A DNA stretch of 64,000 bases from the NCBI GenBank assembly GCA_001599815.1, contig BCIA01000007.1, forward strand, positions 992,001 to 1,056,000. Reading direction: 5' to 3'. The DNA is from Furcasterigmium furcatum (Eukaryota > Ascomycota > Sordariomycetes > Glomerellales > Plectosphaerellaceae). Position numbers and translations under genes: made by a program. Numbering within the stretch: position 1 is the first letter of the stretch; every line of letters begins with the position of its first letter. The notes under the pieces were generated by a model. It did no database searches. It saw only the letters and a program-made list of their open reading frames with translations, and was not told where the DNA came from. Below, one piece after another: positions 27,076 through 36,675 of the stretch.

Positions 27076-29540
27076 ACGACGAACTTCCCTCTCTTGATGA
27101 GGCCACCAGCTCCGTCGACGCTTTGGTGTCAGACGACCCCTTGGAATCTTCTTTCTTCCGGCAAGGATTCGGCTCCGCGAGCACTGGTGCAGGACAACGC
27201 ACCCCTGGTCCCCCGCCTGGCCTGGGTGTGAGCGCTTCGCCCGCTCCGCGTCAACCGGCCGTTGCCGTACCTGTGGTGCCGCTGTCACCCGCGCGGGCCC
27301 AGACACCCTCCGGCTCGAAGCCCCAGACACTAGCAGGCGTCGTCCGTGCTTCCACTCCGGACCAGCCATCCAAGAAGAAAGCGTCCGGCGCCGACGCCAG
27401 GAAGAACATCAAGGCTTTCGCCGTTGAGAGCGGCTTGGCCAAAGATATCGCCGCGGGCTCGCCCTCAGCAAAGTCTAAGAAGTTCTTGCAGGAAGAGGAC
27501 TTCCCGGCGCTGGATGCGGTCAAGGCCTTGTCGAGGACCGCTACGCCAGTGCTGTCCACTGTGACTACGCCCAAGGCTTCGCCGGTTGTTAAGAAGTCTC
27601 GTGTTGACTCTCCAGCGCCGACAACAGCGTCCCAGACCGAGAAGGCTGTCGAGAAAAAGGCTGCCGAGAAGAAGAAGGCCACTGAGAAGAAGACCGCCGA
27701 AAAGAAGCCCACCCCCATCACGCTGAATATTGCTGCGGCTGTAAAGGCTACCACACAGGCCAAGACGTCTACCGACACTCCTGTTGTGTCAGCGACAGAA
27801 AAGTCAGACTCGGCAGCTTTCCCGGCCTTGCCCACGCCTTCTGCCGCCAGCGTCGCTTCTCCGAGCGTCAAGGCTGCCCCCAAGACGCTACGCGTGGTCA
27901 ACACGCCCAAGACGGAGAACCCTCCTATTCTTGCAGGACCCATCGTTAACAGAGCCGTGTCGGGCATCTCCAGGCCTGCTACTCCGGCAAGCCACGACGT
28001 CAGCGACAGCGCCTCGATAGTGTCGACAGCTGTCTCTGCATCCCGCACCAGCTCGCCGCCGCCTTCGCGAATCGGCTCTGCCCCTGTTCGGGTGACCACG
28101 AAGAGCCAGCAGAGGAAGGCCCGGAAGGAGGTCACCAAGGAGCAGAGCGCTGCCCTCGCTGAAGCCAAGTCTCCGGAACCCGAGGAGCATGCACCCCTTC
28201 TCGGCCGCCAGAAGAAAAAGAAGAGGGAGAAAGCCTCCTCCTCCAAGAACACAGAGAAGGCGGCACCACAGAGGAAGGTCGAGGCTGCTGAGCCCAAGCC
28301 TGATGAAGCCTCGACTTCCTCCAGCGCGGAGGAGAAGCCCACAGAGAATGAGCCACAGCAGGCAAGTAAGGAGATTGAGATCGCCGAACCCGCAAGCCAG
28401 GACAAGGGCAAAGCGCCGGGTTCTCCTGATCCGGTCCCGCAGGTTGAGGAGATGACTACCGCAGTCACGGGCGAATTGGTAGCCGAGGAGGCTCACGATC
28501 CTGCCGAGAACCCCAAGACAATGCCCGATGTTGTCTTCCAAGACCTCGTCCGCAGCGGCATGACTGCTAGCCAGGAGCATCTTGCCTTTTTCAAGACCTG
28601 CGGCGAGCAGAACACCCGCGCGGACAGGAGCAACGCGGCTGCGGCCGAGGCCACCAACCCGCCGCCTTCCACCAAGAACATCGTTTCGGAGCAGGATCAC
28701 GCTACTCTGCTCGCCGGCCAGCCGCTTCACAAGATCATCGATGGCCACCGTGTGTTGATCACCTCCAACGGCGACTGCCTGCGCAATCTGACCGAGGCCG
28801 AGGAGCAGAAGTATCTGTTCTACCAGAAGCGCGTTGCTCTTGCGGCAGACCAGCCGGATTCTTTCGTGGCACCCCGTCATCAGCCCCGTGCTGGCGGCTT
28901 CTCCCTCGTCAAGGGCCGTGCCGTCCCCAACGGCCCGCCATCCTTCTTCCCGCCTCACCCCTCGGCTTCGCAGCGTCTCTTTTCCGACGATCCTGTCAAC
29001 AAGCTCCAGCGCGAGGAGGCCATCAGCTATATCAACCAATTCGTCCTGCCCCGTCTCAATCTGGGCACGGCCAACCTTGGATTCCCCGGAAGCTGGAAGG
29101 CGAACGCCGCCGCCGCCACCGCCACCGCCGCAGGCAAAGATGCGTCTGGAATGCCAACTCACCGGGACGTCGCCGCCGCGAGCCTGAACTCGCTCGCCCC
29201 CTGGATCTACGGCCACGACGCCGCGGCCGGCGCGGGCATCTACTCCGCCGAGTCCGGGGGCACCGGTCTCAAGGACATCCCCGAGGACGAGACTCCCTTC
29301 GGCGGCCTCGAGGCCCCGCAGCATCCCCACGACGGCCTCGTGCAGCACCAGGGCCAGGCGCCGCACCAGCAGCACCCGGCCAACAAGCTCCCGCCGCTCA
29401 ACGGCATCTCGCTCATGAGCGTCGAGGACGCCGAGGCGGCGCTGCAGCTCGCGCGCAAGGAGACGGAGAAGCTCGAGAAGGGACTCAACCAGGTCATCAA
29501 GCGCAACCGGCGGCTCCTTCTGCCGGGCGGCGGGCGGTGA
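27076..29540 (+). CDS. Probable distal exon of NOT4 (C-terminal region)
   Basis: Open for 821 codons, yet with no in-frame ATG until 28452, so it cannot be a free-standing gene and must be spliced to upstream sequence. The acceptor (GCTAAC branch site, TTCTTAG ending at 27075) leaves phase 1 and matches the donor at 26291 in the NOT4 frame. The segment is largely disordered and Ala/Lys/Ser/Pro-rich, with an EDFPALDAV motif, a KKAAEKKKATEKKTAEKK tract, a structured part near GQPLHKIIDGHRVLITSNGD and PVNKLQREEAISYINQFVLP, and a C-terminal coiled coil (SVEDAEAALQLARKETEKLE) ending RNRRLLLPGGGR. Filamentous-fungal NOT4 proteins are, as I recall, far longer than yeast Not4, consistent with this. 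Alternative: an unrecognised upstream mini-exon supplies a separate start. Confidence 0.75.
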
Positions 29541-30170
29541 CTAGCCGTGGCGGATGTGGCGACGGGCATTGCCATGGGAGTCTTTCCCGAAGCGGTGGTG
29601 ATGGGCCTTGACAGGGCGATTCCGGCGGGGAATCTGCGGCGCGTCGTGTCGCTCGTCGAGCGGCTGTTCGTGCTGCTCGTCTTCAAGGTCGTGGTGGCGT
29701 GCGTGGAGCTCGTGGGCTTTCTGATCAACATGCTCTCGACGGCGGGGAGGAGGATTGTTGCGTTGCTGTGACGGTGGTGGACTGGCCGAACGAGGCCGAG
29801 GATGATGTTGCGAGGGAGGACGGAAATCCATCCGTGCTTTTTCAGGGGGACTGCGTATGTATGAACTTTGTATGAGTCGTGTATGTCTTGTACGGACTAC
29901 GGAAGATGCGGGACACCTCGACGAACGGGGGGACGGGCTTGGTTGGTGGCCGACTGCTTTGCGAATCCGAGCATCCCAAGAGCTGGTGACGCTCAGGATG
30001 TCAGAGCAGCAATGAACAAAACAAAATGTTTCATCAACCCCGAGTGAGCGCAGAGACCTGGCCTATTGTGATGACCTGTCTGCATTTCGATATGAGTACA
30101 GGAGAAAAATAAAACAGAGCGAGGTAATACATTCATGTTGGTAAAATAATGTTAAAATGGCAAAAAGAAT
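29541..30170. other. 3' flank of NOT4, no gene seen
   Basis: 630 bp. A frame at 29547-29771 is open but has no ATG start near its beginning and no family similarity. AT content rises from about 30060 toward the tRNA. Confidence 0.45.
30162..30170 (-). terminator. RNA polymerase III terminator of tRNA-Asp
   Basis: Immediately after the tRNA 3' end the minus strand reads ATTCTTTTT; the T5 run is the standard Pol III stop signal. Confidence 0.75.
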
Positions 30171-30242
30171 CTCTCCGACGGGGAATTGAACCCCGGTCTC
30201 CAGCGTGACAAGCTGGCATACTAGCCACTATACGATCGGAGA
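30171..30242 (-). tRNA. tRNA-Asp (anticodon GTC)
   Basis: 72-nt intronless cloverleaf. Acceptor stem TCTCCGA pairs with TCGGAGA, discriminator G. The D arm carries the A box (TATAGTGGCTAGTATG-like), the anticodon arm is CCAGC-TTGTCAC-GCTGG giving GTC, and the T arm is CGGGG-TTCAATT-CCCCG with the B box GGTTCAATTCC. Poly-T follows. Every stem is fully paired, so this looks functional. Confidence 0.97.
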
Positions 30243-30940
30243 AGAACGTGTTGCGCCAATTAGGCGCTTGTTGAGAACAGGTGAGTTTGCCCACATTATG
30301 TACTCCACATCAGGTGCTTCTCCTCGCTTCCCACACTGCTGATTGAACAGCAAACGGTCCCAGATGTCCAGGGCCAGTCAGAATTAGGGTATACATGTCT
30401 TGTAGAGTCTCTTATTATCGGTAAGCTCTTTATCTGGTACCGGTCTTCTAGCTCTTTTCTTCAAGCCCGGAATACAGTCAAGCGAGTACCGGTTGCACAA
30501 CCATTTCCCGCCCAGGCGAGTTTCGACGGGCAGACAAACAAACAAACGCTCCAAACAAACCGGTTCCAGTTGGCACCGCGCTTTCGTCTCAGACCGTGCC
30601 CAGCCCATCGGGATGATGTTTCTCCTCTTCGCCGTACTGGTAGATCACTTCTCATGTCTCGGGACATGAGCACCACATGTCCGGGCGTCGGAGCAGCCAC
30701 TGGGCTTCTCATATACTTCCCAAATATGACCCTAGTGCCGGGATTCTGGAGCATAGGTCTGTTCCAAGAACCGGGAGACCAGCTCTGATGACTCGTCAAG
30801 TGACTGGGGGGAGTGTCTGGAAAGAGACGGCAGCTGACTTTGTTGCCTGCGTTCCTCCCTAAAGTAGATGAGGACAAACGCACACAAAGACCTCTTTCAA
30901 ATCTCGACTCTTTCGCAGGTCACCTTCCACACTAGTCAAC
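30243..30940. other. Intergenic region, no gene seen
   Basis: 698 bp between tRNA-Asp and the coiled-coil hypothetical. It contains short AAAC-type repeats around 30535-30560. No coding region is supported. Confidence 0.45.
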
Positions 30941-32101
30941 ATGCTTGAGCCAGTCATTGAAGAAGGGGAGAGTGATATGGACGCGGACGGTGGTGTCAAC
31001 AACCACCAGGAGGCTCCCGCACACCGTCAAGAACAGGCTCCTCTAGCAGAGAGTGCGTCAACTTCCAAACCCTCACTGAAATTACCAGACTAAGATTTCC
31101 AAGTTTACAAACGCAGAGTCTCCAGGGGTAAACCGAGCCCGATGAGCAGCCATCCGCCCCTGTCGTACGAGAACACCAGAAACCGGCAGCATCGCCGCCT
31201 CATCAGCAGACACAACACCCGAGCCAGGAGGCCTTCATCCGCCCTATCATCGCCAGTAACCCCCTCTTGGCTAGATCTATCTCCATCGTCGTCGTCTTCG
31301 GGATCCCCAAGCCTCTCAGCAGACTCATCAACCCCCGCGACTCCGATATCCCCCTCACCCTATCCGCGGCGCCTCTCCGGTCCGCCACCACCAGACCCCA
31401 AGCGCCTCAGCGAAGAAGCCCTCCTGCACGCCCTGCAAAACATTCGCATCGAAGAGGAGGAAGAACTCCACCTGCGCCGCCGAAGCCTCCAGATCGTCGA
31501 CATACCGCTCGCACCCCCCGAGGCGGTCCCCGACAACATCATCCCCCGACCGAGCGCAGCCTCCGAGACCCTTCTGCCTCCCGAAGCCACCGAGCCCCCT
31601 CGTACAAACAACGCTCCTAGCGGTGGAACAACCAGCCACAAAGAACGACAAGCCCCAGGCACCACCGCCCCGAATGCATATGCGCCCGATAGCGCGGCCC
31701 CCTACGCGAGCTGCGGGACCTATCAGCTCGCCCGCTCCAAAGAGCGTCTGCGAGACCTGGAGCAGCAGCTCCAAGACACGGTGTGCATGATGCAGGACGC
31801 TGTCGAACTCGTCGCGCGGCGGCTGGGCGGGCCCTCGTCAGATCCTGCTTCCAGGTCCCCTACCCTTGCGGGCTCGGAGGGAGCTAAAGAGAAGCAGGCA
31901 GGTGAGAAGACCCAGGCGATGAGGATCCAGCAGGCCGTTGAGAGCATGCAGAGCCAGCTGGCCAGGCTAGGGAAGGCGCATGAGACGACGTCGACGGAGC
32001 ATGCGCTCGTGGCCGGGGAGATGAGGTCCCGCGCGCCGGAGGAGTGGTGGGAGGAGATGACGAGGGTTTTGGGCGCGGCGGTGCGTGATCAAGGAGTTTA
32101 A
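30941..32101 (+). CDS. Hypothetical protein with C-terminal coiled coil
   Basis: Two-exon model: 30941-31052 and 31119-32101, 66-nt intron, 364 aa. Exon 1 encodes an acidic head (MLEPVIEEGESDMDADGG). Residues about 45-140 are Ser/Pro/Arg-rich and probably disordered; about 205-240 (YQLARSKERLRDLEQQLQDT) and 280-320 (AMRIQQAVESMQSQLARLG) predict coiled coils. No known domain. The acceptor is ambiguous (31116 or 31118); only 31118 keeps frame. A simpler alternative is a single exon from ATG 31142. Function unknown. Confidence 0.5.
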
Positions 32102-32328
32102 GACTGGAGGAGAAGGCTGTCATGGAGGGAAGCTGATGTTGGATAGGACTTTGACATAGCCCCAGGTAGCATCAAATGGCATCTGCTCATGGTCCGAGCC
32201 GCACTTATTTTCGTTCATTGGTATATACTCGTAAGACTATATACAGTCTGCCATGGCAGCCACCTGCCTGAGGTCTAGCTGGGCCTTGTCGATCAACGAT
32301 CCTTTTTCGGCCACAATGCCCTGATCAC

Positions 32329-33493
32329 TTAGTTGGGAATGCACTGGGAGTACCACGGATTGATCACGTTGCATCTCGATCCACCGGCACAGGCCGTCGG
32401 GCCCGACCAGCCCTGGCCGCCGCACTGGCCCCAGTGAGGAGAAGTGCCGCCGCCGCCGTTGGTGGGTTGAGGAGGGGAGCTGGTAGTCGTGGTCGTGGGG
32501 GTCGGCGGGGTGCCCGTGCCGGGCTCGAAGACGGGGTAGCTGTTGTCGTCGTTGCGGACGCAGCCGGAGCGGTTGGTGAGGGCCGCCGGGCACCGGACGC
32601 GGCGCCAGTTGACGTTGGGGTTGTCGGCGTCGTTGAACCAGTCGTAGCGCCAGTGGCAGCCGTCACGGAGGACGGAGGGCAGCTCGGCGCATTGGCTGCG
32701 GCTCGTGGTACCGCCGTAGCGGTTGCCGGGGAAGGTGAAGCCGAACTGCGGGGTGCAGCCGTCGAAGATGCCGAGGCCTGGGGTTGTTAGTGAGATACCT
32801 GTGCTGGGAGCGTTGACACGAACCTCCACCGGGCATCTGGATATCGAAGTGAGTTCCGCTGAGATCTCCGCCTGTATGATGTTAGATATAGCCATGGATT
32901 GGGGGCGGCCTAGGCCCGGTCAAGCGATGCGGAGGAGGGCCCTCCGCATCTGCTGAGAAAGGCGGTATGAAGGGTCGTCGTACCAGTGTTGGTGGATTGC
33001 ACAACCATCGTCTTGCCAGCAACGGGGCCGGAGGTGAATTCGAGACTGTGGTGGAAATATTCAGAATCAAGATAAGACTTGGTCGCGGTCAGGGGTAAGG
33101 TCGACTTACGCATAGCAGGCACAGCACCACGACGCCTCACTGCCGCCGGGGAAGGCGGTAGCCGCAAATCCGTACGCGACATTGTTGTTCACGGCCCAAG
33201 GCTGGTTATCGTTGCAGGTGAATGCAACGCCGTTGGAGTCGCAGCCGCTCCTGGCCTCGGGGGAAAGGGGGCTGTTGTTCCTGTCGCATGTCGTGACCGG
33301 CCGGCTGACAGCCGCCTTCTCATCCCAGGCGCATGAGGGCTTGCAGCAGTCCCAGTACCTGCCGAGGAGAAGCATATTAGCATCGGCATTTGCATGCAAG
33401 AAGGGCCTGGACCAACCTGGTTGTGTGGCCAGAGCCAGAGCTCTGAGCAGCGACGCCGGCAGCAAGGCCGATCAAGATGCTGGTGGAACGCAT
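32329..33493 (-). CDS. GH45 endoglucanase with C-terminal CBM1 (secreted cellulase)
   Basis: Endo-beta-1,4-glucanase of glycoside hydrolase family 45, secreted to cut cellulose. Five exons: 33493-33417, 33358-33110, 33045-32984, 32871-32824, 32777-32329; introns 58, 64, 112 and 46 nt; 294 aa. A signal peptide (MRSTSILIGLAAGVAA) is followed by the family signature RYWDCCKPSCAW with the catalytic base Asp, and GIFDGCTPQFG with the catalytic acid Asp. NTGGDLSGTHFDIQMPGGG is a conserved GH45 stretch restored by splicing. A Thr/Pro linker (PTPTTTTTSS) leads to a CBM1 with the QCGGQGW and NPWYSQC motifs and its conserved aromatics. A CreA-like CTGGGG lies upstream near 33827, weak evidence for glucose repression. 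Confidence 0.95.
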
Positions 33494-34229
33494 GGCGGTC
33501 AAGGATACGTTGGGGGCAGCACGAAGGGATCAACGGTGGATTGGGCAAGAACGGCGTCGATCTGACTGAAGATCAGCGCGCGAAGTCTATATATCTGTTT
33601 CGAGGCCCCGTGAACCCGCTCATTTCGAAACAAGAAAGCCCGGCGACGGCTCTCCGCGAGATATTGGGGTGCTACGCCGCCATGATAAGTAGCGTCATGG
33701 CAGGATCGTGAACCAGAGAAAAAACCCCAAGGTTCTCCAATGAACTTCGCGCCAAGGGGGCTCCGAGCGGACTGGTCATCTTGGGGACCGAAGAAATGGG
33801 TTTCGATCAGTCGGAGGCTGGCTCCTGGGGAAATGCGGAAGTCCAAGTCCCGTTTTCATGGGGCCGTTGCAGGGGCCAAGACATGCCACCAGGGATGACC
33901 ATATGACTTCCTGGGCCAAGCTTTCTGAGCAAGAAACATGGTCCAGCTATCGCATTCGGAGTTTCTGCTTCGGGTATTAATGGTGGCGGTCCTTCGGAGA
34001 CATGCCGAATGGCTTCGTAGGGGTTGGCGCAATGCAGTTCCAAGAAGCGCCGGTAGCGCTGGCGTGACCCTGTATTGCTGCCGGGCCGATAAACCTTGCT
34101 GAGAGCCCATCTAAAATAGGCTCAAAATAGGTGACTTTGTGCTGTTGAGGGGGCGTCGACGTCAGAACGCATGGGAGGGCGTCCTCATTAATATCGGGAG
34201 AGGGGCAGTGACCCTGTGGCGTGGCTCAC
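33494..34229. other. Region between GH45 start and the FAR1-S58 gene stop
   Basis: 736 bp, probably the GH45 promoter and the 3' end of the downstream gene. A single CTGGGG (CreA-type consensus SYGGRG) occurs near 33827 and CTCCGC near 33653. No extra gene is supported. Confidence 0.4.
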
Positions 34230-35984
34230 TCAGAGATACTTTTCCATGATCTCTCTGACCCTCTTCAACGGCAATGCTTGTACCTTTCTCCCCTTGAAGC
34301 CCTCCATGCTCTGCGCCATGAAGAGCGCGTTGTAGATGGCTTCTTCGGTTGCATCCGCTGCTGCCTCGAAGAGGCCATCAATGGTCATGTTGTCGATGGT
34401 CTCGACGTTGATGGCCTTCGGCTTGAAAGGGTCGACCTCCGGCGGGCCGTCCAGCTTGATGGGGGCTACAGGAATGCTGTTGCCGGTGGAAAAGGCGATA
34501 AAAATATCTCCAGACATGTTGTGGCCGTATCCACCCACCCGGGACAAGCCGACGGTGGCCCGCCTTGCCAGGCGCTCGCATTGCGCGGAGCTGAGCGGTG
34601 CGTCCGTCGCCAAGACGACGATGATGCTCCCATCCTTGCGGCTCTTGTGGGCAGCGACGCTGGCTTGCCAGCGCAGGTGAGCCTGAAGTTGAGCTTCCGC
34701 ACTCTGATTCGAGTGCTGTAGCTGGGCAGCAAGCTGCTGCGCCTCTGCGAAAGCCTGGTCCATGCCGGGAATGACCTGAGGGGCGGATGCACGCTGCATC
34801 GCCTCGAGGTGTCTTTGCTGTCTCTGCTGCTCCTTCTGGACCCGTTCTTCCTCCTCGCGTCGTAGGTCGTCAATCTCTTGCTGAATGAGCCGCTCATGTG
34901 CCCTCTCTTCGTGCAGGATGCGTCCTACGGGGGCACCGCCGATTCGAAGATGTTGTGCCTTGCCATAGTTTGCCTGGACCAAGACGCCAACAGTGTACGG
35001 GGTCTCGTCACCGTCGGCATCCTTTCCGGTCACCACGCGTGAAGACGAACCAGTGCCTCCCTTCCAGTGGTGACAGACCATGCCCGTGCCGCCACCGGTG
35101 TTGCCCTCCGGCACAGGATCATCCGTGCAGAGGTCGATACCCCTGGTGATGTCTTGAGGCTTGATAGGCATTTTGCATATGTCGCTCAGATATCCGTCGT
35201 ACGTTTCCGCCACGACGGGAATGAAGAGTGACTCCAGCTCTCCCGTCTCCTCAGCGTGATGTCGGATGGCCCACTCGTAGACCCCACGATGTGCATCTCC
35301 AATACTGAATGGATTTGTCAGGACGATAGGTGAGTTGAGAAGTCCTGATTCCTGGATCCAGTGTGCCCCTGTCATCTCTCCCGCGCCGTTGAACCGGAAG
35401 ACGTTGGCGTAACAGGCCTCGGTGAGCCACTCCTTGCGAGGAAGGATGATGGTGACGCCAGTGTTGACCTGTTCATTGGGCTGTGCGGATTGGACCGAGA
35501 CGAGAACACCAGGGACGTCGGTTAATGAGTTCTTGGGGCCAGGCGGCCAAGCACCCAGATCAAGTCCTGGAAGGACGTCGCGTACCTGGCCTCGTTCGGC
35601 GGCCCTCTTCTTCTTCAGGGCCTCGGCACGGGCTCTTACTGTGTCCTTTGGAGCCTCGGTGATGAGTGGCGCAGGGTGGTTGTGCTCCGACTTGGCAGGG
35701 ACAAACGTCCACTCCTCGCCCGTCAGCATCAGGGCGCCATGCCACAGGCAGCCGGTCTTCACCGATCTTGCTTTCCTGATTCCCTTGCTGGCCGAGTCTC
35801 GCGGGCGGCCGCCACGGTCACAAACCACGTCAACACGGTAAATCTCGCCATTGGGGCGAGTTCTGGAGCGGCAGATGGCGACCTTGAAGCCGAAGCGAAG
35901 ATAATGGCGTTTGACGGCGCTGAGGAGGTCTTCGCGGTCGTTGCCTCGGAGAGCCGGGTACGGATCCGGGCAGGGGTCTGCCAT
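34230..35984 (-). CDS. Fusion of a FAR1-like zinc-finger domain to an S58 (DmpA-type) autoprocessing peptidase
   Basis: Single exon, 584 aa, first ATG at 35984 (the open frame above it has no ATG). Residues about 9-107 resemble the FAR1/WRKY-GCM1-type DNA-binding domain found in fungal Mutator-like transposases: FGFKVAICRSRT, VVCDRGGRPR, TGCLWHGAL, WTFVPAKSEHNHP, with C55, C79, H101 and H103 as likely zinc ligands. After a basic linker (ALKKKRAAERG) comes a P1/S58 L-aminopeptidase/D-esterase: DLGAWPPGPKNSLTDVPG, MTGAHWIQESGLLNSPIVLT, GVLVQANYG and DGSIIVVLATDAPL. The last motif holds the autocleavage Gly452-Ser453; Ser453 is the N-terminal nucleophile of the beta chain. A Gln/Glu-rich coiled coil (about 355-440) is inserted just before the cleavage site. 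Role unknown; family assignments are firm for S58, good for FAR1. Confidence 0.88.
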   Translation of the reverse strand: MADPCPDPYPALRGNDREDLLSAVKRHYLRFGFKVAICRSRTRPNGEIYRVDVVCDRGGRPRDSASKGIRKARSVKTGCLWHGALMLTGEEWTFVPAKSEHNHPAPLITEAPKDTVRARAEALKKKRAAERGQVRDVLPGLDLGAWPPGPKNSLTDVPGVLVSVQSAQPNEQVNTGVTIILPRKEWLTEACYANVFRFNGAGEMTGAHWIQESGLLNSPIVLTNPFSIGDAHRGVYEWAIRHHAEETGELESLFIPVVAETYDGYLSDICKMPIKPQDITRGIDLCTDDPVPEGNTGGGTGMVCHHWKGGTGSSSRVVTGKDADGDETPYTVGVLVQANYGKAQHLRIGGAPVGRILHEERAHERLIQQEIDDLRREEEERVQKEQQRQQRHLEAMQRASAPQVIPGMDQAFAEAQQLAAQLQHSNQSAEAQLQAHLRWQASVAAHKSRKDGSIIVVLATDAPLSSAQCERLARRATVGLSRVGGYGHNMSGDIFIAFSTGNSIPVAPIKLDGPPEVDPFKPKAINVETIDNMTIDGLFEAAADATEEAIYNALFMAQSMEGFKGRKVQALPLKRVREIMEKYL

Positions 35985-36675
35985 TGGTCCTTCGGTGAAG
36001 AGCAATTCACCAACCAAGCGCAGAAGAGCTGGATCGTATAAGAGACGTGAAGAACTGGGTCGATGAGGGCATCAAGACGAGCGCGTGAGGTGTTGAACCG
36101 AAAAGGGTTTAAGCTTGAGTTGGTGACGCGACCACGAAGGCGGAGTTGCGTGACCCCACCCACGGTCGACACAGGTGGTCACATGCCATATCACGTGATT
36201 CTGCAGACCTGGAAGTCATTTGTCTGTCTATAATGGAATTGTGAAAAGAAGAGTGTTATCAAGAACCCTCCAACTTAATTCATAATCCTGGATTTATACG
36301 ATTTATACTTGCGATATTCTGTGCTGCCAACCATGTTTCTTGTCGCCGGTCAATAAAACCCAAGCCCCTGACTCAGGGGAGTTGGATATTTACCTTTCTC
36401 GGAACGAAATGATATTCAGACCGATCAGGAGTCTAACTACGAGTAGTAGACCATGGGAAGATATATCTTTGCAGGAATTCTGCAACTTAATGTAAAAGAT
36501 CTGGGACACTTGAAGACGAGTGGACCTGAGGGACATAGCAACGGGAAGAAAATAGAAATGCTTCGAGAACGTGCATTCAACTCTGAAATGACAAAGCGGG
36601 TATCTCCATCTACAACTAGAACTCGAACAAGAAACTCTAACAAGGAAGAAATTATGGCAACTCTGCAATGAGCAA
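35985..36675. promoter_or_regulatory. Promoter of the FAR1-S58 gene and 3' flank of the MFS gene
   Basis: 691 bp. A palindromic ATCACGTGAT (bHLH/Cbf1-type site) lies at 36190-36199, about 206 bp upstream of the FAR1-S58 ATG. The stretch 36220-36440 is AT-rich for this window. No gene is seen. Confidence 0.4.

Noticed and set aside
29547..29771. Hydrophobic 75-codon frame just after NOT4
   Set aside because: Does not begin with ATG, lies in the 3' flank and resembles no family.
34230..35984. Possibility that the FAR1-like domain marks an intact Mutator-like transposon
   Set aside because: No transposase catalytic domain, no terminal inverted repeats and no target-site duplication were seen around the gene; only the zinc-finger domain is present.
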